The position numbers were made by a program, and so were the translations under genes. Shown in pieces: positions 1 to 6,909 of a DNA stretch of 64,000 nt. Below the pieces are notes generated by a model. The model saw nothing but the letters and a program-made list of their open reading frames with translations. It searched no databases and was not told the origin of the DNA. The stretch lies in the NCBI GenBank assembly GCA_964508975.1, contig CAZDVQ010000017.1:1-64000 (forward strand), given 5' to 3'. The DNA is from CAZDVQ01 sp964508975 (GTDB taxonomy: Bacteria > Bacteroidota > Bacteroidia > Chitinophagales > Saprospiraceae). The first letter of the stretch is position 1. Each line of letters opens with the position of its first letter.

Positions 1-61
1 GAGTGGGGGGATGTCTGAACAAAGTGAAGACAGGGGGGCAGACGCGTAAAAGGAATGTAGC

Positions 62-1186
62 TCAGCACTCTGCTCTCCTAACTGCTTCGCACATATTTTC
101 CCAGCTGAAGGCTTTTTTCATCTTTTGCACGCCGGGGAGTAGCTGTGCGGCTTTATCGTTTTGGTAAAAGTCGAGGATAGCATCGGCAATTTGGATGGGC
201 TCTGGCTCAACCACATAGCCACATTCGCCATGCGGTACAATCTCGGGAAGGCCGCCAACATTGGTTACCACCATCGGTTTTTCAAAGTGGTAGGCCATTT
301 GCGAAATACCGCTTTGGGTGGCCGATTTATACGGCTGCACCACGAGGTCGGCCACCGAGAAGTAATTGCCCACTTCTGAATCGGATATAAATTCGTCGAA
401 TTCAATCACACGGTCAGCAATGCCTTTTTGCTGGATGATATCAGTGTAAGTTTGCTTATCGGTGTAATACTCGCCAGCCACGATAAGCTTGATATTGGCA
501 TCGGCGAAGCGGGGATCGGCCATGGCATGTAACAGCAGATCCAAGCCCTTGTAGGCGCGCACGAAGCCAAAGAACAAAATGTAGCGGGTATTGCTGTCGA
601 GCTTGAGTTTGGCAATGCCTTGCTCGCGGGGAATCAATGGGCCGTAATTATCATACACCGGGTGTGGAACATAGGCAACGGGCTGCTTGCGGACAAACTG
701 TTTCATGTCCTCGCCAACCGAGCGCGACATGACCACAAAGCGGTCGATAGCTGACACAAAATACTGTGTAAAAAACCTATCGCCAGGGCGTTTCTCGTGC
801 GGTATGATATTATCGATAATCGATACCACCTTGGTCGAGCGGCCCCATTTAACCAAACGGGCCACGGTACCAAAACAAGGCCCCATGAAGGGCAGCCAGA
901 ATTTAACCACCATGAGGTCGGGTTTCAGCTGCCTGATTTTGTAGGCCACCCACAACCAGTTAAAAGGGTTGATGGAGTTGAGCCAGACTTTAATCCGCAA
1001 ATCTTGCGGTGCTGGTTCATCGCTATACTGCGACTTACCCGGGAACAAAAATCCTGGGTACTGCATGCTAAACGTCACGATGTCGACCTCGTGTCCTTCA
1101 TCTTGAAAGGCTTTGGCAATTCGTTCGTTGTAGGCGGCTAAGCCGCCGCGTAAGGGGTGCGCAGTACCCAGGATGATGATTCTCAT
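62..1186 (-). CDS. Glycosyltransferase family 4 protein
   Basis: A 374-residue GT-B fold glycosyltransferase that probably moves a sugar from a nucleotide-sugar donor to a cell-surface glycan or lipid acceptor. The N-terminus (residues 1-24) has the hydrophobic strand and Gly-rich loop (GTAHPLRGG) of the acceptor domain. The donor-side domain starts near residue 203 with FGFVRAYKGLD, the usual GT4 arrangement of a strand followed by K-G-x-D. The later motif that is normally E-x7-E reads QPYKSATQSG here, as in some GT4 subgroups. The ATG at 1186 is directly preceded by degenerate TAGG-type repeats, so no clear promoter is seen. Substrate cannot be told from sequence; no polysaccharide cluster surrounds it in this window. 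Confidence 0.9.
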   Translation of the reverse strand: MRIIILGTAHPLRGGLAAYNERIAKAFQDEGHEVDIVTFSMQYPGFLFPGKSQYSDEPAPQDLRIKVWLNSINPFNWLWVAYKIRQLKPDLMVVKFWLPFMGPCFGTVARLVKWGRSTKVVSIIDNIIPHEKRPGDRFFTQYFVSAIDRFVVMSRSVGEDMKQFVRKQPVAYVPHPVYDNYGPLIPREQGIAKLKLDSNTRYILFFGFVRAYKGLDLLLHAMADPRFADANIKLIVAGEYYTDKQTYTDIIQQKGIADRVIEFDEFISDSEVGNYFSVADLVVQPYKSATQSGISQMAYHFEKPMVVTNVGGLPEIVPHGECGYVVEPEPIQIADAILDFYQNDKAAQLLPGVQKMKKAFSWENMCEAVRRAEC

Positions 1187-1189
1187 GTG

Positions 1190-1296
1190 TAGGTTTTAGG
1201 GGTTAGGTCTTAGGTTGTAGGTGTCAGGGGCTAGGTGCGAGGGAAACGACTACAAACAACTTCCTAACACCTAATCCCTAAAACCTAATCCCTATC
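1190..1296. repeat. Degenerate TTAGG-type repeats in inverted arrangement
   Basis: Between two minus-strand genes, 1190-1235 is made of variants of TAGGTTTTAGGGGTTAGG and 1263-1295 of the complementary CCTAATCCCTAAAACC. The two blocks can pair into a long imperfect hairpin. Similar short-unit repeats recur in other gaps of this window. It lies just after the stop of the upstream minus-strand gene (thioredoxin-like), so it may stall or end transcription, which is inference only. Confidence 0.6.
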
Positions 1297-1298
1297 AC

Positions 1299-1919
1299 TT
1301 ATTTTTTCCACTTGATCGAGCAGCCAACAGCCTTAGTAGTTGATACCGCAGGTTTTTTATTTTTCAAGATAGCTTCCATCGCGGCTTGGAGGTAGTTGAC
1401 TGAAACTTTGTCTAACTCTGTAGCATCGTCGATAGCGCCGATGTACTGAACTTCCAATTTCTTTTTAACTTTTTTCAACACGTAAACGTGCGGTGTTTTT
1501 TTAGCCCCGTAAGCTTTCGCAATGTCTTGGCTCTCATCGTATAGGTAGACGAAAGGGAATTGCTTTTCGTTGGCGCGAACCGTCATATTGTCAAAAGAAT
1601 CATCGGGGTATTGAACCGCATCATTTGAGCTGATAGCGATTACCGGGTAACCTTTAGCCGCGAACATATTGTGCAAAGCGATGATACGATCTTCGTATGC
1701 AATAGAGTATGGACAGTGATTACACGTAAATATAACGATAAAGCCTTTTGCGTTGGGGTATTTGGCCAATCCAACCGTTTCGGGCATTTTCGACAAGGCC
1801 ACGTTGGCGTTTGGCAAGTTGAAGTCGATGGCTGCATCGCCAACTTTGTAGCCTTCCGATTGGCTGAATGCTGCGCTGCTTAGCAATAAAGACAAGCACA
1901 AGAAGAACATTTTTTTCAT
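1299..1919 (-). CDS. Secreted thioredoxin/AhpC-like redox protein
   Basis: 206 residues: an N-terminal signal peptide (about residues 1-19, ending AAFSQ), then a thioredoxin-fold AhpC/TSA-Redoxin-type domain. The redox motif is C-N-H-C at residues 66-69 (TCNHCPYS), followed by a helix, and the cis-Pro region is KKTPHVYV. Proteins of this type are exported thiol-disulfide or peroxide-related redox proteins in the Bacteroidota periplasm; the precise substrate is not evident. The C-terminus is Lys-rich with a single Cys near the end (VGCSIKWKK). A weak -7-like box (TACTTTAA) lies upstream on the minus strand. Confidence 0.85.
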   Translation of the reverse strand: MKKMFFLCLSLLLSSAAFSQSEGYKVGDAAIDFNLPNANVALSKMPETVGLAKYPNAKGFIVIFTCNHCPYSIAYEDRIIALHNMFAAKGYPVIAISSNDAVQYPDDSFDNMTVRANEKQFPFVYLYDESQDIAKAYGAKKTPHVYVLKKVKKKLEVQYIGAIDDATELDKVSVNYLQAAMEAILKNKKPAVSTTKAVGCSIKWKK

Positions 1920-1955
1920 AAAATGGGGTTTGTATAGATGAGTTAAAGTACGTTT

Positions 1956-3056
1956 TTAAACCAGTGTACCACCTTGAATGATACCGCCGCCAATCAAATC
2001 GTCGCCTTCGTAGAACACGGCCGATTGACCTGGGGCAACCCCTTTCACGTTGGCGAAGAACTCCACGCTGAGCTGGTCGCCCAGGTTGTGCAAGGCGCTC
2101 ATGGTGCCGGGATCGTTATAGCGGATATGCGTTCGGGCCTCGATGCCCTCAGGCACTTGGGCGTATTTCATGAGGTTAATTTTACCCACGGTCATGAAGT
2201 TGCGGTACAAATCTTCCATTTTACCTAGCACCACAGTGTTGGTCTCGGGGATGATTTCAGTGACAAAGGCAGGCTCACCGAGGGCAATGCCCAGTCCTTT
2301 GCGCTGGCCGATGGTAAAGAAAGGATAACCAGGGTGTTTGCCCAGCACCTTGCCGTTGGTATCCACAAAAACGCCGTCTTTTACCTGTTCTTCCAGGCCA
2401 TCCACGTTGCGTTTCAGGAAGCCGCGGTAATCGTTATCGGGCACGAAGCAAATCTCGTAGCTCTCGGCCTTTTTAGAGAGGTCGGTGTAGCCAAAATCGT
2501 AAGCCAGTTGGCGCACCTCGGGTTTCAGCATATCGCCCAGGGGGAACATGCTACGTTGCAGGCACTCTTGGGTAAGTCCCCAGAGCACGTACGACTGATC
2601 TTTCTGCGTATCGCGGGCCTTGGTAATATAATGCCTACCGTCTTGCTGGTTAATTTTAGCGTAGTGGCCCGTCACGATAAACTCGCAATCCATGGCATCG
2701 GCACGGCGCAGCAGCGCATCCCACTTGATGTGGGTGTTGCAAAGCACGCAAGGGTTGGGCGTGCGCCCGTGCATGTACTCGTCGATAAAATTATCAATGA
2801 CATAGTTGCCAAATTCCTCGCGGATATCCACGATAAAATGGTGAAAACCTTTATCCACGGCCACCCTACGGGCATCGTTTATCGAGTCGAGGCTACAACA
2901 GCCTGTTTCCTTCTTCGAGCCGCCCGAGTTGGCATAGTCCCATGTTTTCATGGTGATGCCCACCACTTCGTAGCCTTGTTCGTGCATGAGCAAGGCCGCC
3001 ACGGTACTGTCGATACCGCCACTCATGGCCACCAAAACTCTACCTTTTTTACTCAT
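1956..3056 (-). CDS. mnmA: tRNA-specific 2-thiouridylase MnmA
   Basis: Transfers sulfur to U34 of tRNA Lys, Glu and Gln, using ATP to adenylate the base and a protein persulfide as sulfur donor. The PP-loop is MSGGIDST at residues 11-18. The catalytic cysteines are in NPCVLCN (Cys106) and EICFVPD (Cys203). Length (366 aa) fits the family. A Gly/Ser-rich insertion with adjacent Cys residues (near 43-54) follows the first strand pair. Starts at the ATG whose upstream region carries a TATTTTTG -7 box. No neighbour of the sulfur-relay pathway is present, so it is probably transcribed alone. Confidence 0.97.
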   Translation of the reverse strand: MSKKGRVLVAMSGGIDSTVAALLMHEQGYEVVGITMKTWDYANSGGSKKETGCCSLDSINDARRVAVDKGFHHFIVDIREEFGNYVIDNFIDEYMHGRTPNPCVLCNTHIKWDALLRRADAMDCEFIVTGHYAKINQQDGRHYITKARDTQKDQSYVLWGLTQECLQRSMFPLGDMLKPEVRQLAYDFGYTDLSKKAESYEICFVPDNDYRGFLKRNVDGLEEQVKDGVFVDTNGKVLGKHPGYPFFTIGQRKGLGIALGEPAFVTEIIPETNTVVLGKMEDLYRNFMTVGKINLMKYAQVPEGIEARTHIRYNDPGTMSALHNLGDQLSVEFFANVKGVAPGQSAVFYEGDDLIGGGIIQGGTLV

Positions 3057-3073
3057 AATTCAGTTTAGTGCTG

Positions 3074-3081
3074 CAAAAATA
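3074..3081 (-). promoter_or_regulatory. Bacteroidota -7 box for mnmA
   Basis: Reads TATTTTTG on the minus strand, matching TAnnTTTG, 18 bp upstream of the mnmA ATG. No convincing -33 box was identified. Confidence 0.55.
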
Positions 3082-3119
3082 CGCAATCCCGTATAGTTCG
3101 AGGTATGAAACAAAAAAAG

Positions 3120-3175
3120 TAGTTGATAGTTTGATATCGGAGTTGATAGTTGGTAGTGCTGAGTTGGTAGTATTG
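3120..3175. repeat. Degenerate GTTGATAGT/GTTGGTAGT tandem repeats
   Basis: Short units of the type AGTTGATAGTTTG and GAGTTGGTAG are repeated imperfectly. The same units occur at 29270-29316 and 35381-35460. Here and at 29270 they directly precede a family A GC-rich repeat. Confidence 0.6.
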
Positions 3176-3186
3176 TTTTATGTTTT

Positions 3187-3303
3187 ATTTGGGGCCTCCC
3201 CTCGCGATGCTCGTGGCGCTACGTTGCGGGTTCGCTGTCGCTCATACCTTGGGGTCTACGCCCCTGCGGTACGGCCTTCGGCCGCCCTCCACATCGCTAG
3301 GCC
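3187..3303 (+). repeat. GC-rich structured repeat, family A, copy 1
   Basis: Begins ATTTGGGGCC and ends CATCGCTAGGCC. It carries the family A blocks CGCTACGTTGCGGGTTCGC and CTGTCGCTC and several short GC hairpins, for example CGGCCTTCGGCCG. It is a diverged copy; the last arm has CCTCCACATCGCT instead of CGCTTCGCATCGCT. Confidence 0.65.
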
Positions 3304-3323
3304 AATGTATAAAGGCCATTCCC

Positions 3324-3440
3324 GTAGAGACGCAATATCTTGCGTCTCCCAGAAAAAATTGCCCCTAACCGTAGAGACGCAATATCTTGCGTCTCCCTAA
3401 TTGTCCTGAGACGCAAGATATTGCGTCTCTACGGTTAGGT
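3324..3440. repeat. REP palindromes left of the RAYT gene
   Basis: Three copies of a 27-bp unit built on the palindrome GAGACGCAATATCTTGCGTC. Two are direct (3324-3350, 3371-3397) and one is inverted (3406-3432). The second and third form a head-to-head pair, each flanked outside by CCTAACCG or CGGTTAGG, a BIME-like arrangement. The matching pair lies right of the transposase gene at 4071-4141. No other copies were noticed in the window. Confidence 0.85.
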
Positions 3441-3501
3441 TGTACATAATAATACGGTGATTAGCGCAGGTAATTATAGATTAATATGATATTTTAGCAC
3501 G

Positions 3502-3509
3502 TAAATTTG
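3502..3509 (+). promoter_or_regulatory. -7 box at the RAYT start codon
   Basis: TAAATTTG ends 4 bp before the ATG at 3514. If used, transcription would begin at or next to the ATG, giving a leaderless mRNA. Confidence 0.45.
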
Positions 3510-3513
3510 GCAT

Positions 3514-4074
3514 ATGGATAAATATAAAAATAAATATAGAATCCCGTCATCTAGGTTGTACAGGTGGGATTATGGTTGGAATGCGGCCTATTTCGTAACC
3601 CTTTGCACGGCTGGGCGAGAACATTTTTTCGGTTCGGTTAAGGCCAACGAAATGGAATTGTCCAACCTAGGATTAGCAGCATGGGAGTGTTGGAAAGAAA
3701 TTCCAGAACATTATCCTTTTGTATTGTTAGGTGATTTTGTGGTAATGCCAAACCATGTCCATGGAATAATCATAATTGATAAACCCTCTGACGGATCATT
3801 AGAATTTGCATCCCATTATGTAGACCTAGTGATGAAGGGGAAACCATTAAATCAATACGGAGTTCAATCAGGTAACCTTGGAGCAATAATTAGGGGTTAT
3901 AAGATTGGAGTAACCAAATTTGCTCGACAACATAATATAGATTTTAGTTGGCAGGCACGATTTCATGAACATATTATCAGGGACGAATCATCATATTACA
4001 GAATAACGAATTACATCCTCAACAATCCTGCTAATTGGGAAAAAGATAAATTATATGATAATCCCTCCTTGTAG
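3514..4074 (+). CDS. REP-associated tyrosine transposase (RAYT, IS200-like TnpA_REP)
   Basis: 186-residue Y1 HUH-family nuclease that cuts and rejoins single-stranded REP DNA. The HUH motif is H81-V-H83 in VVMPNHVHG. The catalytic tyrosine is most likely Y161 or Y162 in ESSYYRITNYI, followed by the family's NPANWEKD ending. The N-terminal IPSSRLYRWDYG and YFVTLCT are typical of RAYTs. The gene is flanked on both sides by the same REP palindromes, its expected substrates. The TAG stop (4072-4074) lies inside the right-hand REP unit, which starts at 4071. Base composition is more AT-rich than that of the neighbours. It appears intact. Confidence 0.9.
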   Translation: MDKYKNKYRIPSSRLYRWDYGWNAAYFVTLCTAGREHFFGSVKANEMELSNLGLAAWECWKEIPEHYPFVLLGDFVVMPNHVHGIIIIDKPSDGSLEFASHYVDLVMKGKPLNQYGVQSGNLGAIIRGYKIGVTKFARQHNIDFSWQARFHEHIIRDESSYYRITNYILNNPANWEKDKLYDNPSL

Positions 4075-4141
4075 AGACGCAATATCTTGCGTCTCCCTAA
4101 TAATCCTGAGACGCAAGATATTGCTTCTCTACGGTTAGGTT
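4071..4141. repeat. REP palindrome pair right of the RAYT gene
   Basis: One direct unit (4071-4097) and one inverted unit (4106-4132, with one change, TTGCTTCTC for TTGCGTCTC), followed by CGGTTAGG as in the left cluster. The first bases overlap the transposase stop codon. Confidence 0.85.
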
Positions 4142-4164
4142 GAATTAATTGCACAACTGGACAC

Positions 4165-4276
4165 AATTTGCGCGAGGTGCCTGGAAGGCTGCGCCGCAGG
4201 CGCAGGTGCGCGCAGCGCACGGAGCGACAGCGAACCCTGGAAGGGACCGACGGCCGTAGGCCGACGCGCCCAAAAA
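4165..4276 (-). repeat. GC-rich structured repeat, family B, copy 1
   Basis: On the minus strand it begins TTTTTTGGGCGCGTCGG and ends with GGCACCTCGCGCAAATT. The minus-strand order is head TTTGGGCGC, a variable hairpin, GGTCCCTTCCAGGGTTCGC, GCTCCGTGCGCTGCGCGC, a variable hairpin, then CCTTCCAGGCACC. Its head lies 28 bp downstream of the stop of the minus-strand methyltransferase gene. Confidence 0.75.
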
Positions 4277-4303
4277 ACCAGGTCAATAAACCGCCATGAC
4301 GTA

Positions 4304-4933
4304 CTATGAAATACTGAAAATCAATACCGTATGTATTTCAGTAGCTGCGTTTTCGCGTTCAAAAGGGAACTTGAACTGCTTTATACCATGGAAGCCCAAG
4401 GCCTGGGCCGTTTGCATCAGGGGTTCCAAAGGGTGGTAGTTAAAAAATACCCTCAGCCCATTGCTACCAGTTTTGTAGCCTGACTCCTCCGCAGTACCCT
4501 CCACGAAACTGAGGTAAAGCAAAGCGCCGGGCGCTAAGATGGCGGCGGCATCACGCATAAAATCAAGCAACTCTGTTGGCGAAAGATATGGAATGACAAA
4601 GCCCGCCACAATGCCGTCAAAAGGCCCATCCAACTGTGCGATATGGCGGCAATCCAAGCTAATACACTGCGCCTCGGGGTTATTTTGTTGGGCCGTTTGT
4701 ACCATGTTGGGTGCGTAATCGGTAGCCAATATCTTGAAATCTGGACGTTTATCCAGGAGGTAGCGGGTGATATTGCCAGGGCCACAACCTAGCTCCAATA
4801 TCTTGGCCGAGGGTTGAATTAGCAAGTCGCAGAACAGGTCATAGCTTTGGTTGTAGAGCTCCAACTGCATGAACTTGGACTGGTACAAATGGGCTATGGC
4901 ATTCCAGGTTTGTTGGGTCTCGTTGGGCATCAT
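4304..4933 (-). CDS. Class I SAM-dependent methyltransferase
   Basis: 209 residues with a Methyltransf_11/25-type Rossmann fold. Motif I is ILELGCGPGN at residues 45-54, the acidic residue after strand 2 is in ILATDYAPNM, and motif II/post-II is FDGIVAGFVIPYLSP. The substrate cannot be inferred. The start has two adjacent ATG codons (4933 and 4930); either is possible. It is divergent from the AlkC gene with a 75-bp gap. Confidence 0.85.
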   Translation of the reverse strand: MMPNETQQTWNAIAHLYQSKFMQLELYNQSYDLFCDLLIQPSAKILELGCGPGNITRYLLDKRPDFKILATDYAPNMVQTAQQNNPEAQCISLDCRHIAQLDGPFDGIVAGFVIPYLSPTELLDFMRDAAAILAPGALLYLSFVEGTAEESGYKTGSNGLRVFFNYHPLEPLMQTAQALGFHGIKQFKFPFERENAATEIHTVLIFSIS

Positions 4934-4983
4934 GATGTAAAATTCGTAGCGTAAAACTTGCCAATTGAAGGTGTATAATTACG

Positions 4984-4991
4984 TACTTTTG
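4984..4991 (+). promoter_or_regulatory. -7 box upstream of alkC-like gene
   Basis: TACTTTTG, a full match to TAnnTTTG, 17 bp upstream of the ATG at 5009. Confidence 0.55.
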
Positions 4992-5008
4992 CCCAAACGA
5001 CCTACACC

Positions 5009-6133
5009 ATGCCCGAAAAATTCTCGCTCAAGGACCATCTATTCAACGAGAGGCGTATTAATGGCCTAGCCCTACAAATTGAAGCGGTTTACCCTGCTTT
5101 TAATCGGGCTGGATTTATGCAAATGGTATTGCAAAAACTCCCTGAATTAGAGCTCAAAGCGCGGATCAGCCATATCAGCCAGTGTTTGCAGGCCTGTTTA
5201 CCCAGCGATTATGAACAAGCTCTGGACATTATCCTGGCTGCCCTACCGCCACCCTTGGACGAGAACTTGCACGACAATGATTTTGGGGATTTTATATACG
5301 CTCCTTACGGTGAATTTGTGGCCACCTATGGCTGTACCGCCCAATATTTCGAGCGCTCCATGTTGGCCTTATATGCAATCACACAACGTTTTTCGGTAGA
5401 ATACGCCATACGGCCTTTCCTGAATGCCTTCCCGGAACAAACCTTGGCCATACTGGAACAATGGGCCCGCGACCCCAACTACCACGTGCGGCGCCTGTGT
5501 AGCGAAGGCACGAGACCCGCACTGCCCTGGGCCATGAAAATTAATATCAAACCTGCACAAACCTTAGCTATATTAGCGCTATTACACGCCGACAAAACCC
5601 GTTATGTAACCCGCAGTGTAGCCAACCACTTGAACGACTGGAGCAAAAAATCGCCTGATCTACTGCTGCAAACCCTTGAAGGCTGGGCCAAAGCAGGTCA
5701 GCAAAAACCTGCCGAATGGAGCTTCATGCTCAAACATGCTTTACGCAACTTGGTCAAACATGGCCACCCCCAAGCATTGTCCATGTTGGGCTTTGGAGAT
5801 GCACAAGGCATTACCTTGCATCAACTTGAATATCCAACAAAGGTGTTGATGGGTGAAACATTGCAGTTTTCGGCCCGCTTTGACACAGCGCAATCCAAGA
5901 CCCTCAGCGTGGATTACATCATGCACTTCCAAGATAAGCGGGGCAAGATGGACAGCAAAAAGGTGTTCAAATGGGCTAGTTTTGAATTGGCTGCGGGAGA
6001 ATCCAAGGTCTTGCTCAAAAAACACCCCTTGCGCGAGCACATGAGTACCCGCACGCTGTATCCAGGTATACATCGGGTAGCCATACAAGTAAATGGCAGT
6101 ATTCTAGATAGTTTTGAATTTGAGCTAATTTGA
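5009..6133 (+). CDS. AlkC-type DNA glycosylase with C-terminal Ig-like domain
   Basis: 374 residues. Residues 1-260 are HEAT-like helical repeats of the AlkC/AlkD superfamily, which excise N-alkylated bases (3-methylcytosine and 3-methyladenine for AlkC) without base flipping. The segment HVRRLCSEGTRPALPW (159-174) is the hallmark of the family. Residues from about 265 to 374 are all-beta (strands around LQFSARF, SVDYIMHFQ and GIHRVAIQVNG), matching the Ig-like domain known from the longer AlkC subtype. The start is supported by a -7 box and by the usual N-terminal FSLKDHLFNERRI. It could act on its own; no ada or alkB neighbour is present. Confidence 0.9.
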   Translation: MPEKFSLKDHLFNERRINGLALQIEAVYPAFNRAGFMQMVLQKLPELELKARISHISQCLQACLPSDYEQALDIILAALPPPLDENLHDNDFGDFIYAPYGEFVATYGCTAQYFERSMLALYAITQRFSVEYAIRPFLNAFPEQTLAILEQWARDPNYHVRRLCSEGTRPALPWAMKINIKPAQTLAILALLHADKTRYVTRSVANHLNDWSKKSPDLLLQTLEGWAKAGQQKPAEWSFMLKHALRNLVKHGHPQALSMLGFGDAQGITLHQLEYPTKVLMGETLQFSARFDTAQSKTLSVDYIMHFQDKRGKMDSKKVFKWASFELAAGESKVLLKKHPLREHMSTRTLYPGIHRVAIQVNGSILDSFEFELI

Positions 6134-6146
6134 TATGAGATTAAAC

Positions 6147-6154
6147 TAATTTTG
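6147..6154 (+). promoter_or_regulatory. -7 box upstream of 6176 gene
   Basis: TAATTTTG, a full match to TAnnTTTG, 21 bp upstream of the GTG at 6176. Confidence 0.5.
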
Positions 6155-6175
6155 TAGGCTTAAACATACACCTCG

Positions 6176-6718
6176 GTGCGATTACGCTTGCTAGCCATAT
6201 TATTACTTTTCACCATTCTAACGCCTGCATTAAGCGTTTACATGGCCTATGAGGCCAGGCTACACGTTATCCGTAAAAATGTAAAACGCAAAATCAAAAA
6301 GGGGGCCAGGGAGTCCGATATGGTCAAACTGTACATTCCCAAGACCTTGGAAGCCAAGCCTGATGCTAGTTTCACCCGAATACACAGTCGGGAGTTCAGG
6401 TACAAAGGTCAAATGTATGACATCGTAAAACAAACAGATTTAGGTGATACAACCCTATACTGGTGTATCTGGGACAAAGAAGAAACCGCCTTGTTCGCCC
6501 AATTGGGTAGCTTGTTCGACAAAGCCAAAAAACATGACCCCAAACTCCTGAACTTGATGGACGGCTTGTTTAAGTTTTATAACCAAATATGGCCAAGTGA
6601 GCATACACCGGCACTCCATGCTTTAATCGTAAATGAGCCTCATATAGTACAAAGCTATTACCCTGGTGCCATACACCAAGATTTTAGCACACATTGGGCT
6701 CCTCCACCCAATGTCTAG
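6176..6718 (+). CDS. Hypothetical membrane-anchored or secreted protein
   Basis: 180 residues starting at GTG. Residues 5-25 (LLAILLLFTILTPALSVYMAY) form one hydrophobic segment, either an uncleaved signal anchor or a signal peptide. A very basic stretch follows (RKNVKRKIKKGARESD), then a soluble domain of mixed composition with Trp and His in the last third. No domain is recognised. It lies 191 bp upstream of the TonB receptor gene on the same strand, so the two may be co-transcribed. Confidence 0.75.
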   Translation: MRLRLLAILLLFTILTPALSVYMAYEARLHVIRKNVKRKIKKGARESDMVKLYIPKTLEAKPDASFTRIHSREFRYKGQMYDIVKQTDLGDTTLYWCIWDKEETALFAQLGSLFDKAKKHDPKLLNLMDGLFKFYNQIWPSEHTPALHALIVNEPHIVQSYYPGAIHQDFSTHWAPPPNV

Positions 6719-6909
6719 GGGAACAAACCAACTGTCTTAAAAAAAGACAGCAAAATGTATTATTTGAATCCAAATTTGGGGCTAAACACTGTTACAATTT
6801 GGCCACAGCTGCTGTATCTTTTGGTGTGGCATGCTAATGGTATTGGTGCAGGTGCACATAGCATGGCCTAAAGCCATGAAGCCCTTTTCATCTCTACAAA
6901 ATTTCAACC

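Noticed and set aside
1190..1296. Telomere-like repeats marking a linear replicon end
   Set aside because: Units are degenerate, short and lie between two ordinary genes; similar arrays of other units occur throughout the window.
2334..3068. A 244-codon open frame on the plus strand opposite mnmA
   Set aside because: It lies wholly inside mnmA on the other strand, has no recognisable domain, and mnmA is full-length with catalytic motifs.
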